Assembly: GCA_900769885.1 (NCBI GenBank) | Contig: CAAGIG010000004.1 | Span: forward strand, 1 to 12,891 | DNA length: 12,891 bases | Direction of reading: 5' to 3' | From: Rikenellaceae bacterium | Lineage (GTDB): Bacteria; Bacteroidota; Bacteroidia; Bacteroidales; UBA932 | Shown here: in pieces, positions 1 to 6,211 of the stretch | Numbering within the stretch: the stretch's first letter is position 1 | Layout of the letters: every line of letters begins with the position of its first letter | The notes under the pieces: model-generated | Told to the model about the DNA's origin: nothing | The model's database searches: none | The model's input: only the letters and a program-made list of their open reading frames with translations | Position numbers and translations under genes: made by a program

Positions 1-38
1 GTTGCCATAATTCTTTGTATTAAACTGTATAACGGTGG

Positions 39-46
39 CAAAGGTA
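39..46 (-). promoter_or_regulatory. Putative Bacteroidetes -7 promoter element, leftward
   Basis: The minus strand reads TACCTTTG, an exact match to the Bacteroidetes -7 consensus TAnnTTTG. A minus-strand ATG lies about 30 bases downstream (bases 8 to 6, followed by GCA), so a divergent gene may begin at the left edge and continue outside the window. No clear -33 TTTG was found. The start codon and the gene are inferred from the promoter alone. Confidence 0.4.
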
Positions 47-177
47 TCGTAAGAATTCGAGTAAAATTTTTCAGAAAGACTTGTAATTTGGTCAGTTTTG
101 CCAAAATTCCACTAAGATTTGCAACAAAATACCCCTTTCCTGCATCTTATAATCAACAATTCTATTTTCTTGCAATT

Positions 178-687
178 ATGAAAAAGACATTTTTACTTAT
201 CGCTCTCGGCGCTGCATTTTTAGCAGCATCTCTATGGGTTTGGTTATCAAACGGAAAGAGCGCAAAGGCTGTCAAAGCAAAGTTCCGCCTGGGGGGTGCT
301 ATTCTCACCATTACAGGTATGATGGCAGCCGGTAGCTGCAGCAGCAATTCTTCACAAATCTCTTGCTATGACCCTGCCCCATCAAATGAGGTGTATGTGG
401 ACCGTCAGGGGGGATACGACAATGCACAAGATGTCAAAAACGGCGATGAAATAAATATTCGGGTCAAATATTTCAGCGCATACGGAATCAGGGTCGCAAT
501 TGAAACACCAGAGCAATCTACAGTGTTGCAAAATGTGATTTATGAAATAACAGAGTCAAGTGCAGAGATAACCCATACAATAGACGTGGCTGATTATCTC
601 GGCGAAGCTTACCTGAGAGTTTACATTATGTTCTCAGCCGATGAGGAGTACGAATGCGATAACCTTAAGCTGAATGTTATCGAATAA
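178..687 (+). CDS. Small anchored protein, radical SAM-associated putative lipoprotein
   Basis: A 169-residue protein from the ATG at 178. The frame is open further upstream only from a TTG, and the ATG is followed directly by a classic MKK-hydrophobic start. Residues 4-24 form a hydrophobic segment. A basic stretch (residues 27-37) follows, then a second hydrophobic run (38-53) ending in AAGSC, which looks like a lipobox with Cys54. The exported part (55-169) is acidic, probably beta-rich, and has cysteines at 63 and 160. The last 14 bases overlap the radical SAM gene, suggesting translational coupling. Pairs of a small lipoprotein and a radical SAM enzyme are known in Bacteroidetes (the TIGR04133/TIGR04134 'rSAM/lipoprotein system', recalled, not searched). 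I assign this gene to that role by context. Whether it is a substrate of the enzyme or only co-functional cannot be told. Two stacked hydrophobic segments are unusual for a lipoprotein. Confidence 0.7.
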   Translation: MKKTFLLIALGAAFLAASLWVWLSNGKSAKAVKAKFRLGGAILTITGMMAAGSCSSNSSQISCYDPAPSNEVYVDRQGGYDNAQDVKNGDEINIRVKYFSAYGIRVAIETPEQSTVLQNVIYEITESSAEITHTIDVADYLGEAYLRVYIMFSADEEYECDNLKLNVIE

Positions 688-1699
688 GCATCATATCCCG
701 TTTGTAGTATTTGAAGTTACCGACGCCTGCAACCAACAATGTAAATTTTGTTACAACTACTGGAAAGGAGACGGATGTGTTTCCAATTTCTCGCAGCCAG
801 ATTTCCGATTGGCACGCAAAACCTTAGGCAAACTTCTCAGACAGGCCACCATAGGAAGTTTATCTCTTTCGGGCGGTGAACCAATGTTGCTGCCACGCAT
901 TCACGAATTGTCGCTCAAAGCAAGATTTGCCGGAGCCAATGTAAATCTTTTGTCCAACGGAACACTCATCGGAGATGACGATATTGAGGTTATGAAACAG
1001 ATCGGTGTGGGGACAATACAGATTCCAATCCTCGCAGCAGAGCCCTCCACCCACGACTACATTACGGGGGTTAAAGGTTCGTGGCAAAGAGCTGTCTGCA
1101 GTGCTATGAAAGTAAGTGCAACAAAACCAGGATGGCTTCTTCCTGTATTGATTATAAGCAAGTTAAATATTCAATATATTGAAAAAATACTTCAATTTTA
1201 CCACACAGAATTTGGTGCTGTCAGAACAATGGTGAACCGATTCAATATTGGAGGACTGGGAATCAAAAACGCTTCGGAACTAACCCTTAGCACAGCTGAA
1301 TTGAAAGATGCATTTCAACGGATAAATAGTGTTGCCGGTGAATTGGGAATGATGGTTCAAAGTGGAGTATGTAGCCCAATGTGTGTGCTCAACCCGGACG
1401 ATTATCCAAATATCATATTCTCCCATTGCTCAACCGATTTATCCAATCGTCCATTGACTGTCAATTACAAAGGAGATGTCCGTTTTTGCAATCATTCCCC
1501 ACGCATTTTAGGCAATATCTACAAAAATTCTATCAAAGAAATCGTAACTGAGAGCCAAGATAGTGGATATTTTTCCAAAATTCCCACCCTTTGTTCTACC
1601 TGTAAGTTATGGACCCGCTGCCGTGGAGGGTGCAGAGCCGCCTCAGAACAATTATACGGTTCCTTTGATGTTGTTGATCCTGTTGCTGATGCCTTCTGA
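674..1699 (+). CDS. Radical SAM/SPASM domain protein of an rSAM/lipoprotein pair
   Basis: A 341-residue enzyme. The radical SAM cluster motif CxxxCxxC is at Cys19, Cys23 and Cys26. The SAM-binding GGEP motif is at 67-70, and LLSNGTL (92-98) is the usual fourth-strand element. The C-terminal third has the cysteine spacing of a SPASM auxiliary iron-sulfur domain: Cys272 followed by GN at 280-281, then Cys307, Cys310, Cys316 and Cys320, with Cys233, 237 and 252 before it. Such proteins usually modify peptides or proteins, or mature partner enzymes, by radical chemistry in the cytoplasm. The ATG at 674 lies inside the preceding gene (14-base overlap), so the two are one transcriptional and probably translational unit. 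The short N-terminus before CxxxCxxC is normal for the family. The substrate is unknown. No short Cys- or Gly-rich precursor peptide was seen next to it, so the lipoprotein is the only local candidate partner. Confidence 0.88.
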   Translation: MLSNKHHIPFVVFEVTDACNQQCKFCYNYWKGDGCVSNFSQPDFRLARKTLGKLLRQATIGSLSLSGGEPMLLPRIHELSLKARFAGANVNLLSNGTLIGDDDIEVMKQIGVGTIQIPILAAEPSTHDYITGVKGSWQRAVCSAMKVSATKPGWLLPVLIISKLNIQYIEKILQFYHTEFGAVRTMVNRFNIGGLGIKNASELTLSTAELKDAFQRINSVAGELGMMVQSGVCSPMCVLNPDDYPNIIFSHCSTDLSNRPLTVNYKGDVRFCNHSPRILGNIYKNSIKEIVTESQDSGYFSKIPTLCSTCKLWTRCRGGCRAASEQLYGSFDVVDPVADAF

Positions 1700-1714
1700 T
1701 CAATGAAAAAATCT

Positions 1715-1900
1715 TTAATTGCTTGATTTCCTGGCCTTAATCACACTGATAACAAAACCGGCAATGGTTCCCAACAGAATAAAAGGTTCTGCAAGCATAA
1801 ATACAGGCATTGTTCCCGAGGTCAGGGTCACCATAGCTGATGAGAGCAGCACAAGAGAAATTCCTGATGACAAAATAATCAAACCGGTAATGAACTCCAT
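1715..1900 (-). CDS. Possible small membrane protein, two predicted TM segments
   Basis: A 61-residue minus-strand reading frame starting with ATG. Residues 4-29 and 33-54 are strongly hydrophobic, and the tail is basic (KARKSSN), as expected for a cytoplasm-facing end. The plus-strand frame over the same bases begins only at a TTG and has no membrane pattern, which favours the minus strand. It lies downstream of the CatA-like gene on the same strand and overlaps another tiny hydrophobic frame by 22 bases. I do not recognise the family. The two small frames could be one three-helix protein broken by a frameshift. Function unknown. Confidence 0.4.
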   Translation of the reverse strand: MEFITGLIILSSGISLVLLSSAMVTLTSGTMPVFMLAEPFILLGTIAGFVISVIKARKSSN

Positions 1901-1953
1901 TTAACACCAATGGCCAAAACAGTAGCTACAATTATCAAAATTGGGATAACCAT
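1879..1953 (-). CDS. Possible 24-residue hydrophobic peptide
   Basis: An ATG preceded by AAAAGG on the minus strand opens a 24-codon frame, MVIPILIIVATVLAIGVKW followed by five residues. It is almost entirely one transmembrane helix. It starts 33 bases past the end of the CatA-like gene and overlaps the start of the next small hydrophobic frame. This is either a genuine small membrane peptide or the N-terminal part of a frameshifted longer membrane protein. It is too short for family assignment. Confidence 0.25.
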   Translation of the reverse strand: MVIPILIIVATVLAIGVKWSSLPV

Positions 1954-1985
1954 CCTTTTCTATTCATATCAAAAATTAACAAAAA

Positions 1986-2606
1986 CTATAATTCATTAAT
2001 CACTTGTTGGAGTTGCTCCAAAAAATATGCACCGTCTCCGCCATCCATCTGTACGTGGTGAAACTGGAATGATATGGGCAATGTGGTAGTGAAGCAATTG
2101 CGTCTGTACTTGCCCCACATAACCATTGGATTGCAGAACTTGTCTGTGTATTGATTTACAATGCAGTCGAGTTCCGTTTGTATCATTGCCGATGTTCCCA
2201 CAATCATACTATCCTCAATAAATGTACTCTTGCACTGCGAAGCAACCTGCTCTGTCAGCAGATTATATTCCCTGACGAATTGTTCGACATCATCGGTATA
2301 TGCAATGTCGCAGGAATTAATACCCCCTTTGCAATTGTTAACAATTACATTTATAGCAATGCTGTCATATTTGAACAGTTTGTCTTTCTCCGGCAGAATA
2401 TAAAACTCATTTATCTTGCTCGCAGCCTTTCCTATACACCAACAAAGCAGGGCGTTAAATTTTACACCTCTGCGTTTGCTAGCTTTGAGTAATTTATTGA
2501 CATTAAATGTTTTTGTCAATGTCACCATTGGCATAGGAGAAGTCATCCAAAGCGAAAAAGCTTCGGCACGTGTAGTCTCTTCGATGTTTACCTCTATCTT
2601 CATCAT
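1986..2606 (-). CDS. CatA-like (chloramphenicol acetyltransferase family) O-acetyltransferase
   Basis: A 206-residue protein, close to the 210-220 residues usual for type A chloramphenicol acetyltransferases. The family active-site signature HHxxxDG is present as HHVQMDG (183-189). His184 would be the general base and Asp188 the structural aspartate. The preceding PISFQF strand also fits the family, as does the N-terminal F-x2-W-x5-P pattern around 17-25. These enzymes are trimeric, cytoplasmic and transfer acetyl from acetyl-CoA to a hydroxyl group. The N-terminal sequence departs from classic CatA proteins (the usual aromatic-rich start is weak), so resistance to chloramphenicol is not assured and another hydroxylated substrate is possible. 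Two ATGs are in tandem (2606 and 2603); either could start. A perfect -7 element lies at 2675-2682, giving a leader of about 60 bases with a potential hairpin. Confidence 0.8.
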   Translation of the reverse strand: MMKIEVNIEETTRAEAFSLWMTSPMPMVTLTKTFNVNKLLKASKRRGVKFNALLCWCIGKAASKINEFYILPEKDKLFKYDSIAINVIVNNCKGGINSCDIAYTDDVEQFVREYNLLTEQVASQCKSTFIEDSMIVGTSAMIQTELDCIVNQYTDKFCNPMVMWGKYRRNCFTTTLPISFQFHHVQMDGGDGAYFLEQLQQVINEL

Positions 2607-2623
2607 ATATATTTATCACAGAC

Positions 2624-2659
2624 ACCTGTACACTCCTTGTGCTATTTCAAGGCACAGGT
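2624..2659 (-). promoter_or_regulatory. Hairpin in the leader of the CatA-like gene
   Basis: In the predicted minus-strand leader, bases 2654-2659 pair with 2624-2629 (6 bp, ACCTGT/ACAGGT), and inside that 2648-2652 pair with 2635-2639 (5 bp, CCTTG/CAAGG) around an 8-base loop. The downstream arm contains AAGGAG (2638 to 2633), a canonical Shine-Dalgarno core. It lies 26 bases before the gene's ATG, too far to serve it directly. It is 7 bases before an out-of-frame GTG. Pairing was worked out by eye; regulatory function is only a possibility. Confidence 0.3.
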
Positions 2660-2674
2660 CTCTTAAAAAACTTT

Positions 2675-2682
2675 CAAAGTTA
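2675..2682 (-). promoter_or_regulatory. Bacteroidetes -7 promoter element of the CatA-like gene
   Basis: The minus strand reads TAACTTTG, an exact TAnnTTTG match, placed to give a leader of about 60 bases before the CatA-like ATG at 2606. No clear -33 element was identified. Confidence 0.5.
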
Positions 2683-2739
2683 TTAATTTTGTGCACACCT
2701 GTGGCGACTTTAGCCCAAAACTTTCTCCTAAGCAATAGG

Positions 2740-3045
2740 TGCAAGTGCATTGACACTCACGAGCGAGATTTTGATGTTATGCGTTTGTATAACACCATTG
2801 AAATTGACGACAAAGTATATCGTGTTAAATCTACAGTTAGAAAGGTTAAACAAGGTGATAAGTTTTATACCTATGAAATACAAGAAATGGAATTGATAGA
2901 AGAACGCGGGGCTAACCCGATCCGAGAGGGAGCAACTCCACATAACGGCAATACTCCTATCACTTCCATTACAGGAGCAAAATTACTCAATGCAGTGAAA
3001 AGAACAAATAGCAATGAAGGAACTGAAAATCACCAACCAATTTAA
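2740..3045 (+). pseudogene. C-terminal remnant of a phage/mobile-element PBECR/LPD-type nuclease-domain protein
   Basis: About 100 codons in one open frame, starting near CIDTHERDFD and including an ATG at 2779. The core, RLYNTIEIDDKVYRVKSTV followed by a basic loop, YTYEIQEMELIEE and then NTPITSITGAKLL, resembles the C-terminal barnase/EndoU/colicin-like (PBECR or LPD type) domains at the ends of large phage and conjugative-element proteins in Bacteroidetes. This comes from memory of the family, not a search. Such domains normally sit in proteins of several hundred residues. Here the frame upstream of about 2740 is only the antisense of the CatA-like leader and gene, so the N-terminal part is missing. 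The 3' end overlaps the next remnant by 32 bases (3014-3045), preserving an original gene junction. Probably a decayed fragment, though a small free-standing protein from 2779 (88 residues) cannot be ruled out. Confidence 0.5.
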
Positions 3046-3130
3046 GAAGGACCTTAAACGATATCAAAATCAACCAAAGAGAATCAATAAACTCAAGATA
3101 GAAAGTGATACTCTACTAATATGGTTCGAT
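3014..3130 (+). pseudogene. Internally deleted YafQ-family mRNA interferase toxin remnant
   Basis: The first 28 codons (MKELKITNQFKKDLKRYQNQ, then PKRINKLK) match the N-terminus of YafQ/RelE-type toxins of Bacteroidetes. The frame then jumps directly to IESDTLLIWFD (29-39), which corresponds to the segment just after the first catalytic histidines in E. coli YafQ (recalled there as H50, H63, D67, H87). About 33 residues are therefore missing in frame. Asp32 would be the D67 equivalent; counterparts of H50, H63 and H87 are absent. After residue 39 the frame runs into antisense of the malY-like gene up to 3283 and homology ends. No DinJ-like antitoxin precedes it. The toxin must be inactive. 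The start overlaps the preceding nuclease-domain remnant, so both probably came from one mobile element. Confidence 0.6.
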
Positions 3131-4306
3131 CTCCAAATAAGCCCCCAGCAGCTGATCCAGCGCCTGTTGCAAAACGGCTCGGGGGCAGCCGATGTTCATT
3201 CTGGCGAAGCCTTTGCCTTCGGGGCCGAAGGTGGATCCTTCTATGAGACCGAGGCCCGCTTTCCGGACAAAAAATTCGGATAATTGTTCGGGGGTCATAT
3301 TCAATTTCCGGCAATCCAAAAAGACAAGGTAGGAGGCCTGGGGACGGATTATTCCGATTAAAGGCATCTTCTCTGCAATGAAATTTTGAAGATAATCGAC
3401 ATTGGCGGTGATATAATCGACCAGCTGGCCCAGCCACTCCTCCCCTTCCGTAGTAAAGGCTGCAGCTGTAGCAATCGTTGCAAAAATATGGGGGTGATTC
3501 AATTCGCTTTTGAGCAAAAATCCATTGTATCTTTTTCTCAACTGCTCGTTCGGAATAATGGTAAAAGAGGAAATCAGCCCGGCTATATTAAAAGATTTGC
3601 TCGCCGCCATCATTGTAATGGAGTTCATTCTGGCCTGCTCACTCACAGTCGCAAATGGGATGTGCTCAAATCCTTTGAATGTCATATCTGCGTGAATTTC
3701 ATCAGATATAACAATAACGTTATTATCATAACAGATTTGGGCAATCCGTTCAAGTTCTTCCCGACGCCACACCCTTCCGCTGGGATTATGGGGATGGCAC
3801 AACAAAAACAGTTTGCACCCTTTGACCTTCTGCTCAAAATCCTCAAAATCAATTTCATATTGACCATCCACCAACCGCAGAGTGTTAGTAATGACATTTC
3901 TGCCATTGGTCTGGGGAATGTGGTAATAAGGATGATATACCGGAGTGTGAATCAATATATTATCCCCAATTTCAGTCAAAGCCTGTATTGCAAATGAGAT
4001 AGCAGGAACAATCCCCGAAACGTGTTCAATCCATTCAGGGGCAAGTTCCCAACCATAACGCCTCTTGGCCCAAAACTCTATCGCAGGAATCCACTTCCCG
4101 CTATTTCTGGTATACCCCAGCACCTCGTGTTCCAAACGCTCCCGCAAAGCATTGATAATGAACGGAGGAGTCTTGAAATCCATATCTGCAATCCACATCG
4201 GAATCACATCCTCTCTACCAAAAGTCTCTTTTCTGATATCGAACTTCAAACAATCGGTGTTCTCTCTGGGAACTATCTCATCAAAATTATATCTCATATC
4301 TGCCAT
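3116..4306 (-). CDS. MalY/PatB family PLP-dependent C-S beta-lyase / aminotransferase
   Basis: A full-length 396-residue fold-type I PLP enzyme. Typical family features in order: the N-terminal TDCLKFD and PMWIADMDF (36-44), YTRNSG (65-70), HTPVYHPY (120-127), HPHNPSGR (171-178), SDEIHAD (201-207), ASKSFNIAGL (235-244) with Lys237 as the PLP lysine, and a C-terminal ARMNIGCPR with Arg369 and Arg376 near the carboxylate-binding site. These cytoplasmic enzymes cleave cystathionine or cysteine and its S-conjugates to pyruvate, ammonia and a thiol. The MalY name in E. coli also reflects a side role in maltose regulation that need not apply here. The exact substrate is open (cystathionine beta-lyase or cysteine desulfhydrase). 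The start was chosen at the first ATG (4306); a second lies three codons in. The gene ends in tandem TAG stops. Its last codons lie in antisense over the toxin remnant. Confidence 0.9.
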   Translation of the reverse strand: MADMRYNFDEIVPRENTDCLKFDIRKETFGREDVIPMWIADMDFKTPPFIINALRERLEHEVLGYTRNSGKWIPAIEFWAKRRYGWELAPEWIEHVSGIVPAISFAIQALTEIGDNILIHTPVYHPYYHIPQTNGRNVITNTLRLVDGQYEIDFEDFEQKVKGCKLFLLCHPHNPSGRVWRREELERIAQICYDNNVIVISDEIHADMTFKGFEHIPFATVSEQARMNSITMMAASKSFNIAGLISSFTIIPNEQLRKRYNGFLLKSELNHPHIFATIATAAAFTTEGEEWLGQLVDYITANVDYLQNFIAEKMPLIGIIRPQASYLVFLDCRKLNMTPEQLSEFFVRKAGLGLIEGSTFGPEGKGFARMNIGCPRAVLQQALDQLLGAYLEIEPY

Positions 4307-4374
4307 TTATAAAAAACAATCACAACCCTAGTAAATCTGAGATTTTCAGAATGTTACCGGAGTCTACTTACGAG

Positions 4375-4382
4375 CAAATTTA
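4375..4382 (-). promoter_or_regulatory. -7 promoter element of the malY-like gene
   Basis: The minus strand reads TAAATTTG, an exact TAnnTTTG match, about 70 bases before the malY-like ATG at 4306. It is back to back with a + strand -7 element 31 bases away, giving a compact divergent promoter region. Confidence 0.5.
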
Positions 4383-4413
4383 GATAATTTTTCAAAAGTG
4401 TCCACTAAAAATA

Positions 4414-4421
4414 TATCTTTG
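4414..4421 (+). promoter_or_regulatory. -7 promoter element of the transporter operon
   Basis: TATCTTTG matches TAnnTTTG exactly and lies 26 bases before the ATG at 4448. The -33 region is only T-rich (near 4388-4392) with no clear TTTG. Confidence 0.5.
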
Positions 4422-4447
4422 CACTCCCAAAATGAAACGGGAGCTGT

Positions 4448-5338
4448 ATGAAAAAATTGAGTAAAAACGCGATTATAGGTTATCCCGCCGGCATTATAAC
4501 CGGTATCACATACGGACTGAATCCTCTGTTTGCAATGCCATTGATAAACAAAGGGGCAGCTATCGAATCAATACTCTTTTTCCGCTACTCCCTCGCAGTG
4601 GTACTGTTGGGACTGTTCCTTCTGGTTACAAAACAAAGTTTCAAAATATCCCTCAAACAAGCCGGAGTACTGCTGACACTCGGACTCCTTTTTACTTCCA
4701 GCAGCATATTCCTCTTTGAATCATACAATTACATCGCCTCAGGATTAGCCACGACCTTGATATTCCTATACCCTGCATTAGTTGCAATCATTATGGTTTT
4801 CCTTCGTGTAGTTCCCTCCTGGCCCGTTTGGCTCGCTATCGCAGCAACCTTCGGCAGCGTAGTTTTTATGACTCAGGGAAGTGGTGCTGAAAACATCGAT
4901 CCAACAGGAGTCGCTCTCTCATTGGGTTCCGCTCTAGTCTATGCCATTTTCATTGTAATTATCAATCGCAGCAAAGCTATCGCTCAGATATCCAACTCTT
5001 TACTAACATTTTACGCATTAACTGTCGGAGCAATCATTTTCTTAGGCAAACTAGTACTTTCAGGCAATCCTGTCACTGCTGGAATCACCACCGGAGGGGA
5101 CTGGCTCAACATCTTGGGACTCGCCATCCTCCCAACCATTGTCTCAACCGCCACTTTAGCCATTGCCACCCGGAATATCGGAGCTACAAAAGCTTCGGTT
5201 TTAGGAGTCTTTGAACCCATCACAGCCATTCTTGTAGGGACACTGGTCTTCAACGAACCCCTTACCACAAACATCGTAATCGGTATCACCATCGCAATAA
5301 TTGCCGTAACCGTAATGATTTATCTCACAAAGAGATAG
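4448..5338 (+). CDS. DMT superfamily transporter, EamA family
   Basis: A 296-residue inner-membrane protein with about ten hydrophobic helices in two repeated halves, the EamA (RhaT-like) arrangement. The first half covers roughly residues 10-142 and the second 153-293. The second half carries the typical EamA end motif, ATKASVLGVFEPITAILVGT followed by LVFNEPLT (246-273). Members export or import small metabolites such as amino acids or nucleotide precursors; the substrate cannot be read from sequence. It is the first gene of a three-gene operon with gaps of 18 bases each. It is divergent from a cysteine/cystathionine C-S lyase, which loosely suggests amino acid or thiol metabolism, but that link is inference only. 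Confidence 0.88.
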   Translation: MKKLSKNAIIGYPAGIITGITYGLNPLFAMPLINKGAAIESILFFRYSLAVVLLGLFLLVTKQSFKISLKQAGVLLTLGLLFTSSSIFLFESYNYIASGLATTLIFLYPALVAIIMVFLRVVPSWPVWLAIAATFGSVVFMTQGSGAENIDPTGVALSLGSALVYAIFIVIINRSKAIAQISNSLLTFYALTVGAIIFLGKLVLSGNPVTAGITTGGDWLNILGLAILPTIVSTATLAIATRNIGATKASVLGVFEPITAILVGTLVFNEPLTTNIVIGITIAIIAVTVMIYLTKR

Positions 5339-5356
5339 AATAATCGTTTTTAAATT

Positions 5357-6193
5357 ATGATAAACAATATAATAGCACTTTATTTCAGCCCGACACGAAC
5401 CACAAAGAGAGTGGTATGTGCAATTGCTGCAGAGACGGCAAGGGTATTAGGACTGACATATTCTGAGATAGATATCACTACCCATGCCCAAAGAGAGAAA
5501 GCTATCTCCTTCACAGAGAATGACCTGGTTATATTCGGAGCCCCCGTTTACATTGGCAGAATGCCCAATTTGATTTCTCCTTTTTTCAAAACCATCAACG
5601 GCAATGGAGCTTTGGGAATCCCTGTTGCAGTTTACGGAAACAGAGCCTATGACGACGGTCTGATTGAACTTCGGGACATTATGGCAGAGGATAGGTTTCG
5701 TCTGATAGCAGCTGCCGCCTTTGTCGGAGAACATACCTTTTCATATATTTTGGGTGGAGGAAGACCAGATACCAAAGATTTGGAGATTGCCAAAAAGTTT
5801 GCAGCGAAAATTGCAGAGAAGGTCCGGTCAATTGACAATTTCCCCGAAGAGCCAGGCACAATTGAAGTCCCGGGAACTCCCTTCCCTTATTCAGGATTTT
5901 ACAAAGCAACAGACACAGACAAGAAAAGTGTTGATATAAGAAAAGTCCTGCCGAAAACTGATGTAACAAAATGTACTCAATGTGGAGAATGTGCAAGGAT
6001 CTGTTCAATGGGAGCAATCAGCACATCTGATTGTCAAGAGATTACAGGCAAATGTATTAAATGCGGAGCTTGTATCAAACGATGTCCGCAGGGAGCAAAA
6101 TATTTTGATGATCCACAATACCTGAGTCACTTGAAACTCCTTGAGGATAAATTCAGTGGCAAACGATGCGAACCCGAACTTTTTATCAATTAA
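5357..6193 (+). CDS. EFR1 family ferredoxin (flavodoxin-like plus two 4Fe-4S clusters)
   Basis: A 278-residue protein in two parts. The N-terminal half (about 1-160) is flavodoxin-like: YFSPTRTT (9-16) matches the FMN phosphate loop seen as SxTGxT in flavodoxins, and LVIFGAPVYIGRMP (57-70) and AVYGNRAYDD (91-100) are the other flavin-binding loops. The C-terminal part has two ferredoxin motifs: Cys206, 209, 212, 216 and Cys233, 236, 239, 243, each CxxCxxCxxxC, and the second is followed by Pro. It is likely a cytoplasmic electron-transfer protein linking FMN to iron-sulfur clusters. The partner is unknown. It is 18 bases after the EamA transporter gene and 18 before a GNAT gene, so it belongs to the same operon. 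Domain order and length fit proteins annotated as EFR1 family ferrodoxin in Bacteroidales and Clostridia. Confidence 0.88.
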   Translation: MINNIIALYFSPTRTTKRVVCAIAAETARVLGLTYSEIDITTHAQREKAISFTENDLVIFGAPVYIGRMPNLISPFFKTINGNGALGIPVAVYGNRAYDDGLIELRDIMAEDRFRLIAAAAFVGEHTFSYILGGGRPDTKDLEIAKKFAAKIAEKVRSIDNFPEEPGTIEVPGTPFPYSGFYKATDTDKKSVDIRKVLPKTDVTKCTQCGECARICSMGAISTSDCQEITGKCIKCGACIKRCPQGAKYFDDPQYLSHLKLLEDKFSGKRCEPELFIN

Positions 6194-6211
6194 ATCAACT
6201 CCAACAAAATT

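Noticed and set aside
93..121. Imperfect -7-like elements before the first gene (CAGTTTTG at 93-100, AAGATTTG at 114-121)
   Set aside because: Each has a mismatch in the TA of TAnnTTTG and no -33 partner, and such near matches are common in AT-rich DNA.
88..177. N-terminal extension of the small lipoprotein-like gene to a TTG
   Set aside because: The ATG at 178 begins a standard MKK-hydrophobic segment; the extension lacks features and would place a TM helix internally.
1719..1904. + strand frame of 61 codons opposite the small membrane protein
   Set aside because: It starts at a TTG and its composition shows no domain, signal or membrane pattern; the minus-strand ATG frame is the better call.
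2416..2739. Upstream part of the long + strand frame leading into the nuclease-domain remnant
   Set aside because: It is the antisense of the CatA-like gene and its leader; no similarity to the remnant's family was seen, so only 2740 onward was kept.
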